Positions 8,487 to 16,627 of a DNA stretch of 27,760 bases are shown one piece after another. The notes below the pieces were generated by a model. It did not search any database and was not told the origin of the DNA. It saw only the letters and a program-made list of their open reading frames with translations. The DNA comes from Clostridiales bacterium UBA1752 (GTDB lineage Bacteria > Bacillota > Clostridia > Oscillospirales > CAG-382). The number at the start of each line of letters is the position of its first letter. Within the stretch, counting starts at the first letter, position 1. Location of the stretch: assembly GCA_002314835.1 (NCBI GenBank), contig DCHM01000043.1, positions 70,326 through 98,085 on the forward strand. The letters run 5' to 3'. The translations under genes and the position numbers were made by a program.

Positions 8487-8503
8487 GAAAGAAGTCTTAT
8501 CTT

Positions 8504-9796
8504 ATGCAAGCGCTTTTAGCACTTTCGATTTCACTCGTCGCAGGCTTGTTTGTCTCGCGACTGACGCGCAAGGTCGGTTTGCCTGCCGTCACCGCATACC
8601 TTGTAGCCGGACTGCTCGTCGGTCCTTGCTGCCTCGGTCTGCTCGGTATCAACGGCATCGGCTTTGTAGCATTTACGTCTGATAATTCCGAGGTTGTTTC
8701 GGTTGATTATTTCAAACTAATCAGCGAAGTTGCGCTCGGATTTATCGCTTTTTCGATAGGCAACGAATTTAGGCTCGCACAGCTAAAGGAGACCGGCAAG
8801 GCAGCCACCGTTATCGGCATACTGCAGGCGGTCGCCGCTACCGCGCTCGTTGACGTCGTGCTCGTTATTCTCGCGCTGACGACCGACATCATCACTCTGC
8901 CTGCCGCTATCGTTCTCGGCGCCATCGCGGCGGCTACCGCGCCTGCCGCTACGTTGATGGTAGTCAGACAGTATAAGGCAAAGGGCAAGCTGACAGACAT
9001 ATTGTTGCCCGTCGTCGCACTCGACGACGCCGTAGGTCTCGTGATTTTTTCGGTTTCTTTCGGCATCGCACACGTTATGAGCGACCCCACTTCGGACGCA
9101 GGCATAGTAACCATGGTTGTCCTGCCGCTGATAGAAGTCGTCGCTTCGCTCGCGCTTGGCTCGGTAATGGGCTTTTTGCTCACGTTTTGTGAAAGATTCT
9201 TTCATTCTGGCTCAAAGCGTCTGACGCTCGCAGTAACCTTTGTGCTTTTGACAGTAGGTCTGTCTAAAATCAGTTTTCCGTTGCTCGGCGGCAGTTTTGG
9301 CTTTTCGTCCCTGCTCGTTTGCATGATGCTCGGCACGATATTCTGCAACTGCTGTGACTTTTCGGTGGACCTGATGGAAAAAGCCGACCGTTGGACTGCA
9401 CCGCTGTACGTGCTCTTCTTTGTCCTTTCTGGTGCAGAGCTCAATCTCGGCGTGCTGTCTAATATTATGACGATACTCGTCGGCATCATCTTTATTATCA
9501 CCCGTTCTATCGGCAAATACGTCGGCTCGTATTTCAGCGCTTCGCTCATGAAATGCGACGACAACATAAAGAAATACCTCGGCATTACGCTTTTGCCGCA
9601 GGCAGGCGTTGCACTCGGTATGAGTATGCAGGCGTCGAGCCTCCCGGGCTGCGGCGAATATATACGCAATATCGTCCTCTTTGCAGTGCTGATTTACGAG
9701 CTTATCGGCCCGTATCTTACCAAAGTCGCACTCACCAAGGCAGGCGACATCGTGCCTCCCGAACCCAAGCCCCGTGTGCCGCTGCCAAAGGTATGA
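8504..9796 (+). CDS. Cation:proton antiporter (CPA-type, Na+/H+ exchanger domain)
   Basis: This 430-residue integral membrane protein has about 12 hydrophobic segments and the Na+/H+ exchanger-domain signature. Landmarks are SRLTRKVGLPAVTAYLVAGLLVGP at residues 18-41, the discontinuous-helix-like ATAPAATLMVVRQYKAKG at 144-161, and VALDDAVGLVIF at 171-182 with adjacent D174 and D175, the ion-binding pair expected of electrogenic CPA2-type exchangers (electrogenicity is inferred). No C-terminal TrkA-N or TrkA-C domain is present, so it is unlike KefB/KefC in regulation. The ribosome binding site is weak (AAAGAAAG). A strong hairpin terminator follows. Na+ or K+ specificity cannot be decided. 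Confidence 0.9.
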   Translation: MQALLALSISLVAGLFVSRLTRKVGLPAVTAYLVAGLLVGPCCLGLLGINGIGFVAFTSDNSEVVSVDYFKLISEVALGFIAFSIGNEFRLAQLKETGKAATVIGILQAVAATALVDVVLVILALTTDIITLPAAIVLGAIAAATAPAATLMVVRQYKAKGKLTDILLPVVALDDAVGLVIFSVSFGIAHVMSDPTSDAGIVTMVVLPLIEVVASLALGSVMGFLLTFCERFFHSGSKRLTLAVTFVLLTVGLSKISFPLLGGSFGFSSLLVCMMLGTIFCNCCDFSVDLMEKADRWTAPLYVLFFVLSGAELNLGVLSNIMTILVGIIFIITRSIGKYVGSYFSASLMKCDDNIKKYLGITLLPQAGVALGMSMQASSLPGCGEYIRNIVLFAVLIYELIGPYLTKVALTKAGDIVPPEPKPRVPLPKV

Positions 9797-9809
9797 CAAA
9801 TCGTTTGAT

Positions 9810-9837
9810 AAAAAAAGAGCCGCGAGGCTCTTTTTTT
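9810..9837. terminator. Bidirectional terminator
   Basis: GAGCC (9817-9821) and GGCTC (9826-9830) pair around GCGA, flanked by an A-run (9810-9816) and a T-run (9831-9837), giving a 12-bp stem if A-T pairs are included. It serves the antiporter on the plus strand, and on the minus strand it sits directly at the stop codon of the decayed gene. Confidence 0.88.
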
Positions 9838-10167
9838 AGTCTATCGTCAGCACCTTGATTCTCGGAGCGGCGTATTCTCTGCTGGTTTGTAAGGCAAGAT
9901 GTCCTGCCGTTTGCACAGGCTATTGCGTTGTAGCCGAGGCTGTGTTTGTCACTGCATTCGGCATAGATAAAACTTTTACCCAAGCTGTCGGTGTGCGATA
10001 AAAGCTTACGAGCAGTTTTCTCTAATCTATTTGCCGTCCGCGTACGCGTCAAACGTCACCTTTGAGTTGTTGAAACAGATATAGTCGCAGTCGCCCTAAG
10101 CATAGCCAAAGGTTATGCCGCCTTAACAGCAGGAGATGCCGAGAGGGTTTTGATTTTTGTCTTTCAT
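9836..10167 (-). pseudogene. Decayed gene remnant, family not identified
   Basis: The 415-bp interval between the antiporter and the oxidoreductase has no intact gene but holds protein-like pieces on the minus strand in shifted frames. The first frame, from an ATG at 10167, reads MKDKNQNPLGISCC, then a TAA at 10123-10125, GGITFGYA, a TAG at 10096-10098, GDCDYICFNNSKVTF followed by DAYADGK, and a TAG at 10027-10029. A shifted frame reads LGKSFIYAECSDKHSLGYN around 9930-9990. A further shift gives LALQTSREYAAPRIKVLTID, ending with TAA at 9836-9838 directly before the terminator. In-frame stops plus at least two frameshifts indicate a dead C-terminal fragment. The composition suggests a beta-rich accessory domain, perhaps of a carbohydrate-active enzyme, but that is a guess. 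Confidence 0.6.
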
Positions 10168-10179
10168 AGCTATTAAATA

Positions 10180-10203
10180 GCCCGAAAGCTTTGACTTTCG
10201 GGC
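10180..10203 (-). terminator. Hairpin terminator of the oxidoreductase gene
   Basis: A 9-bp stem (GCCCGAAAG at 10180-10188 with CTTTCGGGC at 10195-10203) lies 8 bases past the stop codon. The following minus-strand sequence TATTTAAT is only moderately T-rich, so efficiency is uncertain. Confidence 0.6.
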
Positions 10204-10211
10204 ATACTTTC

Positions 10212-11276
10212 TTAGTATTCGATAATGGCTTCGTGGCCGGTTGCGGCGGACTTGTAGATAGCGTCGATAATCTTCATCAGCATAACGCCGTCCTCTGCCT
10301 TGGCGCGGCATTCGCTCTCGCCTCTTGCGGCGGTGACAAAGCCGCGGATTTCTCTCTCAAACAGACCGTTGAAATCGAGTGCGGTGTTGCCTGCAGGGCG
10401 GATGTCAACGAGCATATCGTTTTGCACGCCGAAAAACTCTATGTTGGGGTCTATGCGTGCGCCGGCTTTGGTACCGAACAGCTCGATGTTGCCCGTGTCG
10501 TTTTTGAGGTTGAGGTTAAAGGACGCTTCGACGAGCAAGGTCATACCGTTGTCAAACTTTATCATAGCGGACGCCATGTCTTCGACGGTGTATTTAAACT
10601 CTTTGTTAAGTGAGGTCGAAACCCAGCCCTTGGCGCCGCCTGCTCTCGCCGGTCCGAGATTGTCGTAGGTAACACCGTAAACCGATATAGGTTTTGGACA
10701 GCCCGTCAAATATCTTACGAGGTCGATAACGTGAACTCCGAGGTCGATGAGCGGACCGCCGCCGCTGTATTCCTTATCGCCGAACCAACCGCCGGGGCAG
10801 CCGTTGCGGCGCAGATAAGTGGCTTTGGCGTAATAAATATCGCCGAGGTCGCCTGCGTCGATAAACTTTTTGAGTATGTCAGCGTCGTTGCCGAAGCGGC
10901 GGACAAAGCCTATCTGTAAGAGCTTGCCGTTTTTTTCGGCGGTTTTTTGCATTTCGATAGCTTCTGCCTCGTTCATAGCCATAGGCTTTTCGCAGAGTAC
11001 GTTGCAGCCTGCGTTAAGAGCCGCGATGGTGGCGTTTTTGTGTTCGGCATTCCAGGTGCAGACCGAAACGGCGTCGATTTGCTCTTTGGCGAGCATTTCG
11101 TTATAGTCGGTGTATGTCGCGGGAATGTTGTTGACCTTTGCATAGTTTGCGAGCTTTACGGCGTCGATATCGCAGCAAGCGACGACCTCGCATATATCAG
11201 AGAGTGCTTTGTAGCCGGCTATGTGGCAGTTTGAAATGCCGCCGCAGCCGATGATAGCTATTTTTGTTTTTGCCAT
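10212..11276 (-). CDS. Gfo/Idh/MocA-family NAD(P)-dependent oxidoreductase
   Basis: These cytosolic dehydrogenases oxidise or reduce sugars, inositols and related polyols. The 354-residue protein has an N-terminal Rossmann fold with IGCGGIS at 9-15 and the acidic CCDID at 34-38, which favours NAD over NADP. The family's catalytic EKP is at residues 96-98 (NVLCEKPMAMNEAEA), and GGGPLIDLGVHVIDLVRYL at 172-190 supplies D178 and H182 of the second catalytic region. The C-terminal half is the alpha/beta substrate and oligomerisation domain. CCTCC at 11286-11290 gives a GGAGG ribosome binding site on the minus strand. It is a single-gene unit divergent from an ABC exporter operon; the substrate is unknown, though inositol/sugar dehydrogenase activity is likely. 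Confidence 0.92.
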   Translation of the reverse strand: MAKTKIAIIGCGGISNCHIAGYKALSDICEVVACCDIDAVKLANYAKVNNIPATYTDYNEMLAKEQIDAVSVCTWNAEHKNATIAALNAGCNVLCEKPMAMNEAEAIEMQKTAEKNGKLLQIGFVRRFGNDADILKKFIDAGDLGDIYYAKATYLRRNGCPGGWFGDKEYSGGGPLIDLGVHVIDLVRYLTGCPKPISVYGVTYDNLGPARAGGAKGWVSTSLNKEFKYTVEDMASAMIKFDNGMTLLVEASFNLNLKNDTGNIELFGTKAGARIDPNIEFFGVQNDMLVDIRPAGNTALDFNGLFEREIRGFVTAARGESECRAKAEDGVMLMKIIDAIYKSAATGHEAIIEY

Positions 11277-11302
11277 ATCAAAAAACCTCCGTGTTTTTTA
11301 TC

Positions 11303-11331
11303 ATTCTAACCCTTTTGACGGCGCTTGTCAA
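11303..11331 (-). promoter_or_regulatory. Promoter of the Gfo/Idh/MocA gene
   Basis: On the minus strand, TTGACA (11326-11331) and TAGAAT (11303-11308) have a 17-bp spacer. The -35 box is back to back with the -35 of the divergent ABC exporter promoter, only 2 bp apart. Confidence 0.85.
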
Positions 11332-11333
11332 GA

Positions 11334-11362
11334 TTGACAAACGATATTTGCGATGATATAAT
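11334..11362 (+). promoter_or_regulatory. Promoter of the ABC exporter-acyltransferase-PnuC-like operon
   Basis: Exact consensus TTGACA (11334-11339), 17-bp spacer, TATAAT (11357-11362). The leader to the ATG at 11382 is about 13 nt and contains the GTGAGGTGAAG ribosome binding region. Confidence 0.9.
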
Positions 11363-11381
11363 CATCAAGTGAGGTGAAGAA

Positions 11382-13103
11382 ATGATTAAACGGTTTATCG
11401 GCTATTACAAAATGCAAAAAAAGCTCTTTGCGTTTGATATGTTCTGCGCTTTTATCGTGGCGGCGGCAGACCTTTTTTATCCGATGATAGCGAGGTCTAT
11501 CATTAACGACTACGTGCCAAACCGCGACCTGCGCAACCTGCTTATCTGGTGCGCCGTACTGCTGTGCGTCTATGCGCTCAAAGCGATAATGAATTATATC
11601 GTCGGCTATTACGGTCACATCATGGGCGTCAGAATGCAGGCGCAGATGCGTCACGATATGTTTGAGCATCTGCAAAAGCTGCCCTTCAAGTACTTTGACG
11701 AAACCAAGACGGGCTCTATCATGTCGAGACTGATAAACGACCTCTTTGACGTCTCGGAGCTTGCACATCACGGTCCCGAAAATCTATTCCTCGCCGCGAT
11801 GATGTTCGTCGGTTCGTTTGTCATACTATCGCAGATCAATCTGTTGCTGACGGCGATAATCTTTGCTTTTTTGCCACCGTTAGTGCTCGTCGCGGTGCTG
11901 ATGCGCCGCAGAATGACCGCCGCGTTTAAAAAGAGCCGTGAAAAGATTGCCGAGGTTAACGCCGACGTCGAGACTGCCGTCTCGGGCATCAGAGTTTCGA
12001 GAGCCTATACCGCGGCGGACAGTGAAACGTGCAAGTTTGATGCCAAAAACGGCGAATTTGTCACTGCTCGCTCGGGTGCGCTCGAAGCAATGGGAAGGTT
12101 CCACGCTTCGATGACGCTCGCCACCGACCTTATGTATCTCGTAGTTATACTGTCAGGCGGTTTGTTTTACTTTAACGGTCAGATAGACATCGGCGACTTT
12201 GCCGCGTTTTTGCTGTATATCAGCCTGTTTTTGACCCCCGTGCGCAGGGTTATTGATTTATTCCAACAGCTACAGGAGGGCATGACGGGCTTTAGGAGAT
12301 TTACCGAAATAATGGACACCGAGCCCGAAGCGGAGTCACCTACCGCCACCGACTGCGGCGAGCTAAACGGCGAAATCGAGTTTAAAGACGTCACCTTTGC
12401 TTATAGCGAAAAAGACGGCGCGCGCCTTGTGGTCAACGACCTCAATATGCGTATGAAGGCAGGGCGGACGATAGCCTTAGTCGGTCCTTCGGGCGGAGGC
12501 AAAACGACTATTTGCAACCTTATACCGCGCTTTTACGAGCTGACAAAGGGCATAATAACCATAGACGGCAAGGACATAACCGAGATGACGCGTCAGTCAC
12601 TCAGACGCAACATCGGCATCGTGGCGCAGGACGTATTCCTCTTTGCAGGCACGATTAAAGAGAATATCGCGTACGGCAAGCCGGACGCAACCGACGACGA
12701 GATTATTTCGGCGGCAAAGCGAGCCAACATACACGAGTTTGTCTCAACACTGCCCTCGGGCTACGACACCTACGTCGGTGAAAGAGGCGTCAAGCTGTCG
12801 GGCGGTCAAAAGCAACGCATTTCGATAGCCCGCGTATTCCTCAAAAATCCGCCGATACTCATACTCGACGAAGCGACCTCGGCTCTCGACAACGCGACCG
12901 AAATGCTGATACAGCAGTCGCTCGAGGAGTTGGCACACGGCAGGACGGTATTGGTCGTAGCACACAGGCTGTCAACCGTCAAAAATGCGGACGAGATAAT
13001 ATTGCTCACACGCGAAGGCGTCAAGGAACGCGGCACCCACGAGGAGCTTATGAGGCTCGGCGGCGAATACGCGACACTTTATAAATATCAGTTTAAGGAG
13101 TAA
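11382..13103 (+). CDS. ABC exporter, fused transmembrane and ATPase domains (homodimer type)
   Basis: The protein is a type IV (MsbA/Sav1866-like) half transporter of 573 residues: six hydrophobic segments in about 1-320, then a complete nucleotide-binding domain. Walker A GPSGGGKTT is near 367-375, the Q-loop in VAQDVFLFAG near 415, the signature LSGGQKQR near 473-480, Walker B ILILDEAT near 493-500 with the catalytic glutamate, and the H-loop AHRLST near 526. All ATPase motifs are canonical, so it can work as a homodimer, unlike the pair at 17547-21169. It leads an operon; the next gene starts 3 bp after its stop. Drug, lipid or peptide export cannot be told apart from sequence. Confidence 0.95.
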   Translation: MIKRFIGYYKMQKKLFAFDMFCAFIVAAADLFYPMIARSIINDYVPNRDLRNLLIWCAVLLCVYALKAIMNYIVGYYGHIMGVRMQAQMRHDMFEHLQKLPFKYFDETKTGSIMSRLINDLFDVSELAHHGPENLFLAAMMFVGSFVILSQINLLLTAIIFAFLPPLVLVAVLMRRRMTAAFKKSREKIAEVNADVETAVSGIRVSRAYTAADSETCKFDAKNGEFVTARSGALEAMGRFHASMTLATDLMYLVVILSGGLFYFNGQIDIGDFAAFLLYISLFLTPVRRVIDLFQQLQEGMTGFRRFTEIMDTEPEAESPTATDCGELNGEIEFKDVTFAYSEKDGARLVVNDLNMRMKAGRTIALVGPSGGGKTTICNLIPRFYELTKGIITIDGKDITEMTRQSLRRNIGIVAQDVFLFAGTIKENIAYGKPDATDDEIISAAKRANIHEFVSTLPSGYDTYVGERGVKLSGGQKQRISIARVFLKNPPILILDEATSALDNATEMLIQQSLEELAHGRTVLVVAHRLSTVKNADEIILLTREGVKERGTHEELMRLGGEYATLYKYQFKE

Positions 13104-13106
13104 AAT

Positions 13107-14249
13107 ATGGATTACAAGACACTCAAAGCACAGTATAACGCGGAGCTGAACCCTTATTTTGAGGATTATTACAAAGCGTTTGAAGCCGAATACGACGCAA
13201 ACGACGCCGTAATCAGCGATACGGATATTGACAACGTTATTTTTCAAACCGAGCTGCCAGCAGAATGCGGCGACGTTATAAAAGCGGTACGCGACGCTGT
13301 CTTAAAAGACTCGGCAAAGCACGAGGCGGTATGCTTTTGGAGATACGTTACCGTCGAGCACCGCCAGCCGTGGGAAAACGGAGTATATACCGACGAGTTT
13401 ATCAAGATAGGCGATTACGAGTACCGCACGGCCAACCTTTTGCTCGTTGCGCTGATGCTAAACCGCACTTTGAGGGTAAAAAATCCGCCTCGCGAGCTCA
13501 ATATCGAAAACCTCCACGCCTTTAACGGTTATACCACTCAGTGCCGCAATAACCGCGGATATTGGGGCATCAACGAGTTTAATTGGAATTGTCTCTGCGC
13601 AGGCGGCGTAATGTTTATGCAGGGCGTGCTCAAGTTTTGCCCGAGCTATTTTACGGGCGAGTTTCCCGTGCTCAAAAAGGACGGTGAATATATCTCCGTC
13701 GCAGGCGGCGAGTGGTTTGTCGGCAAGGACGGTGAACTCGTTGCAACAGAGGAGGAATCTGTCACCAAGACGACTTTTGTCGAAACGGACGAATATATTA
13801 AGGCTCACCGCATAGACAGATCCGGCAGGGTTTCGCTTACCCCGGAGACCTTTTTAAAGAGCGAATACGAGCAGTTTCTCCGCGGAGGCGACGGCACCAT
13901 AGATATACATATACCGTCAAAAATCGCCTACAACGTCGATACGGTCAGAGATGCTTTTGTAAAAGCGCTCGACTATTACGGCAGATTTATGCCCGAGCAC
14001 AAGATAAAGGCAATAGCAGGATATAGCTGGATATTTGCACCTCAGCTCTGCAAGGTTATGCCCGAGGAGAGCAACATACTGGCAGTCAACCGTTATCTGC
14101 ACATATTGCCTACGATAGGCTCGTACGACGAGACCTGCAGGTTTTTGCGCGAGGGCTCGTCTTTGCAGCAACGCATAGCCGCTGAGACTGCAAAGGGGAC
14201 AAAGTTCCATTATGCTATAATGTATAAGCCGGTAGATGAAGTAAAATAA
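13107..14249 (+). CDS. Acyltransferase-like protein with NAT_N/GNAT_C-type architecture
   Basis: This 380-residue soluble protein resembles the Firmicute acyltransferase domain-containing proteins that join an N-terminal helical NAT_N domain to a C-terminal GNAT-like (GNAT_C) domain. Supporting stretches are CFWRYVTVEH near 72-81, the DIHIPSKIAYNVDTVRDAF segment near 263-281, AGYSWIFAPQLCKVMPEESN near 303-322, and a GYSW-for-CHSW type motif that in this family precedes LxPxSNIL. The domain assignment rests on remembered patterns, so it is moderate; the acyl donor and acceptor are unknown. AAGGAG at 13095-13100 lies within the end of the ABC gene, the stop overlaps the next start (TAATG), and co-expression with both neighbours is near certain. 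No signal peptide or membrane helix is seen. Confidence 0.62.
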   Translation: MDYKTLKAQYNAELNPYFEDYYKAFEAEYDANDAVISDTDIDNVIFQTELPAECGDVIKAVRDAVLKDSAKHEAVCFWRYVTVEHRQPWENGVYTDEFIKIGDYEYRTANLLLVALMLNRTLRVKNPPRELNIENLHAFNGYTTQCRNNRGYWGINEFNWNCLCAGGVMFMQGVLKFCPSYFTGEFPVLKKDGEYISVAGGEWFVGKDGELVATEEESVTKTTFVETDEYIKAHRIDRSGRVSLTPETFLKSEYEQFLRGGDGTIDIHIPSKIAYNVDTVRDAFVKALDYYGRFMPEHKIKAIAGYSWIFAPQLCKVMPEESNILAVNRYLHILPTIGSYDETCRFLREGSSLQQRIAAETAKGTKFHYAIMYKPVDEVK

Positions 14250-14902
14250 TGAGGAACGTCAAATATATCGTCACGGTTGCCGTTATGGCGGCGGCTATAA
14301 CGGCATCGTCGATATATACTCACCAGTCCTTTTTACGCATAATGCCGCTGTACGTCTCTCTTGTTATAATGCTGATGCAGTCGAGGGTAAACCGCTACGC
14401 ATACGTAATAGGAGGCATCAACGCCTGCATTTACGGCGTAGTCTATATCTATTACGGTATGTACGGCTTTGCCGCCAACGCGTTTTTGATGAGTTGCCCT
14501 TTGCAGATAGCGACTTTTATTAGATGGAAAAAGCGCGCATACAAGCAGTCAGTTGTGTTGCGCAAAATGAGTGCAAAGCTCCGCATAGCCGTCGCCGCAC
14601 TCGGCATACTTGCTTTTGCGGCGTATTATTTGGTGCTCAAGCTCGTCGGCTCGGCAAGCTCTCTGTGGGAATCGGCATCGACGATACTGAGCCTCGCAGC
14701 CACTCTGCTCACGCTGCTTGCTTATATCGAATACACCTATTTGTCTTTGGCAAGCTCGTTTGCAAACGTGGTTTTGTTTGCCACGGTGATGCTGACGGTG
14801 CCCGAGCAGCTGCCGTATCTCATTTACAACACCTACGCGTTTGTCTGCATGGTGATACAGTTTGTGAGTGCCCGCAGGCTATATAAAGCGCAACAAAAAT
14901 AA
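14249..14902 (+). CDS. PnuC-like membrane protein (possible vitamin/nucleoside transporter)
   Basis: The 217-residue protein is strongly hydrophobic with about seven predicted membrane segments. The pattern IGGINACIYGVVYIYYGMYGFAANAF, a conserved-looking CPLQIATFIRWKKRAYKQS with Trp and basic residues, and the closing YLIYNTYAFVCMVIQFVSARRLY recall PnuC-family facilitators, which take up nicotinamide riboside, or related vitamin precursors, by trapping after phosphorylation. The similarity is judged by eye, so an unrelated small permease remains possible. Its ATG overlaps the preceding stop by one base (TAATG), and a strong terminator starts at its own stop codon, making it the last gene of the operon. 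No NAD-related kinase or riboswitch is present nearby to support the substrate. Confidence 0.55.
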   Translation: MRNVKYIVTVAVMAAAITASSIYTHQSFLRIMPLYVSLVIMLMQSRVNRYAYVIGGINACIYGVVYIYYGMYGFAANAFLMSCPLQIATFIRWKKRAYKQSVVLRKMSAKLRIAVAALGILAFAAYYLVLKLVGSASSLWESASTILSLAATLLTLLAYIEYTYLSLASSFANVVLFATVMLTVPEQLPYLIYNTYAFVCMVIQFVSARRLYKAQQK

Positions 14903-14928
14903 AGGCTATCCGAGCGGATAGCCTTTTT
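14901..14928. terminator. Bidirectional terminator
   Basis: An 11-bp stem (AAAGGCTATCC at 14901-14911 with GGATAGCCTTT at 14916-14926) closes a GAGC loop and runs into T residues; the A-run at 14895-14903 does the same for the convergent minus-strand gene. Confidence 0.9.
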
Positions 14929-14941
14929 GATGTATTAGGGT

Positions 14942-16486
14942 TTATTTGAGGTCTTTGAGAGCTTCGATATCGCTGTCGAGCTGAGTCTGTGCCTGCTCGG
15001 ATTTTGCGTCATAGCTCGATGCAAAAGAGCCAATGGTGTTGGAAGCCATAGAGTGCAGCAGAGAATCGAGGTCGCCCCACTTGAATATCATACCTACGTC
15101 ACAGCCCTTGTTGGGGAGGATGTACTTGAGTATCATTTCGGAGCTTTCGTCGTCTCTGACCTTCTGGTAGGTAAGAACTGTCTCGACAAAGGCTTTTTCG
15201 ATAGTGTTTTTACTCATCGCGCCCATATACTCGAGAACGGTGCCTACGTAGCTGTAATCACTCTCTCTGTCTCTGAGGCTCGCGGGTATAGCAAAGCAGG
15301 TCGAGGTCCAGGGGTTTGCGAGAGAGTGGTAAGACTCTTGCTCTTCGTCATAGAGGGGGATAGGCAGCAGACCAAACTCGTCCTTCATATTGGCATAAGA
15401 GCTGGTGTTGCCGAGCGTGCCGTTATAAAACAGGCATCTGCCGTCGCAGAAGGCCGCGATGGTAAGCGTGGAGGGCCACTGTGCTACGCCAAAGTAATCG
15501 TTGGCGGAAACGTAGTAGTTGCGGTCCTGTACGAGCTCCTGCATCTTGGTGATAACGCCGTCGGAGCGCTTGTTATACATAGTCAGTCTGGGGTAGCCGT
15601 CAGCACCGGGAGTCGCGATTTTTTCGCCGCTGCCGTAAAAGAGCGACCACATATCGTCGAGCTGACCTGCCCAGCCGAATATATCCTCGTAAGTGATGCT
15701 GCCGTCGTTGTTGGTATCTTCTTTATAGGTCTTTACGAGCTCGAGTAGCTTGTCAAGCGTCCACTGATAATCGCGTACGAGCTGATAAAGGTCGCCGAGG
15801 TGATAGGTATCAACCCATTCCTTGTTAAACGCGATAGCGGGGACGGTGGAAGCCGAAACATAACCGATATCGGAGAGCGTGAAATAAAGCGCGCCGTCGA
15901 TAGTGCATTCCTCGTTCATGGACTGGCTCCACCAAGGGTACTCGGTGTCAACTATCGTGTTGAGGTCGAGCAGGTCTCCGTTACGTGCGAGATATGCGCC
16001 GTCGTAGAGGCAGGGTACTACGACCTGATAGTCGGCAGCGCCCGTGATACGGTCTTGATGAATACGATTAAAGAACGCGCCGTTGTAACGACTGCCGTCA
16101 TAGACGTATTCCTCGGTTATCTTGACGCCGAGAGCTTCCTCGGTGAGGTTGTTGCGTTCTGCGATGGCCTCGTTAACTACGGTAGCCATACCCTCGGAAT
16201 CGGACTTGAGCTCGTTATACATGATTTCGGACTCTTGCTCCTGATTAACGCCGCAGGTCAAAAATTTGATTGTCTTGCCGTTGCATTTTGCTTTGTCGCT
16301 GTCGGAAACAACGTATTCGTAGAGGCCGGTTTCGTTGTTGTAGCCCTTGATTTCCTGAACCGATTCTTCGGCAGAGGATTCGGAGACTTCGGACGAGGTT
16401 TCTGCAGGAGTGGCAGGAGTGCAGGCGCACAGCAAAACAGCCACCGTCATTGCCAAAACCATCAGTAAAGTAAACGATTTCTTCAT
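14942..16486 (-). CDS. Extracellular solute-binding lipoprotein (ABC importer, probably sugar type)
   Basis: The 514-residue protein begins with a lipoprotein signal peptide: a KK start, a hydrophobic core, and lipobox LCAC placing the lipidated cysteine at C22, followed by a low-complexity Ser/Glu/Ala linker (about 23-45). The body resembles family-1 carbohydrate-binding proteins of Clostridia, with YQVVVPCLYDGAYLARNGDLLDLN, YFTLSDIGYVSASTVPAIAFNKEW and PYxDEEQESYHSLANPW-like stretches. An EF-hand-like DTNNDGSITYEDIFGWA lies near 256-272, common in this group. Neither permease nor ATPase genes adjoin it; it is monocistronic with its own promoter and terminator, so it must share a transporter encoded elsewhere or act as a sensor. 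AAAGGAA precedes the ATG. Confidence 0.9.
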   Translation of the reverse strand: MKKSFTLLMVLAMTVAVLLCACTPATPAETSSEVSESSAEESVQEIKGYNNETGLYEYVVSDSDKAKCNGKTIKFLTCGVNQEQESEIMYNELKSDSEGMATVVNEAIAERNNLTEEALGVKITEEYVYDGSRYNGAFFNRIHQDRITGAADYQVVVPCLYDGAYLARNGDLLDLNTIVDTEYPWWSQSMNEECTIDGALYFTLSDIGYVSASTVPAIAFNKEWVDTYHLGDLYQLVRDYQWTLDKLLELVKTYKEDTNNDGSITYEDIFGWAGQLDDMWSLFYGSGEKIATPGADGYPRLTMYNKRSDGVITKMQELVQDRNYYVSANDYFGVAQWPSTLTIAAFCDGRCLFYNGTLGNTSSYANMKDEFGLLPIPLYDEEQESYHSLANPWTSTCFAIPASLRDRESDYSYVGTVLEYMGAMSKNTIEKAFVETVLTYQKVRDDESSEMILKYILPNKGCDVGMIFKWGDLDSLLHSMASNTIGSFASSYDAKSEQAQTQLDSDIEALKDLK

Positions 16487-16508
16487 GATTATTTCCTTTC
16501 TGTATTTA

Positions 16509-16531
16509 ATTATGGCTAATTATACCATAAT
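16509..16531 (-). promoter_or_regulatory. Dyad over the -10 region of the solute-binding protein promoter (candidate operator)
   Basis: ATTATGG (16509-16515) and CCATAAT (16525-16531) are perfect 7-bp inverted arms with a 9-bp spacer that contains the -10 box. A repressor bound here would block transcription. AT-rich sequence makes chance occurrence possible. Confidence 0.4.
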
Positions 16532-16547
16532 GTTTTAACGATTTCAA
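16519..16547 (-). promoter_or_regulatory. Promoter of the solute-binding lipoprotein
   Basis: On the minus strand, TTGAAA (16542-16547), 17-bp spacer and exact TATAAT (16519-16524). The leader is about 25 nt. Confidence 0.82.
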
Positions 16548-16569
16548 TATCATTTCGATAATAAAACTG

Positions 16570-16598
16570 TTGCACGGAGCTATTATATGTGATATAAT
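16570..16598 (+). promoter_or_regulatory. Promoter of the E2-like gene and downstream ABC unit
   Basis: TTGCAC (16570-16575), 17-bp spacer, exact TATAAT (16593-16598). AAAGG at 16614-16618 is the ribosome binding site for the ATG at 16628. Confidence 0.8.
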
Positions 16599-16627
16599 TA
16601 CATCATCTTTGTGAAAGGCAGTATGAT

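Noticed and set aside
15800..16468. 222-residue plus-strand frame opposite the solute-binding lipoprotein
   Set aside because: The minus strand has signal peptide, lipobox, promoter and terminator; the plus frame is a shadow with Gly/Phe-rich periodic composition.
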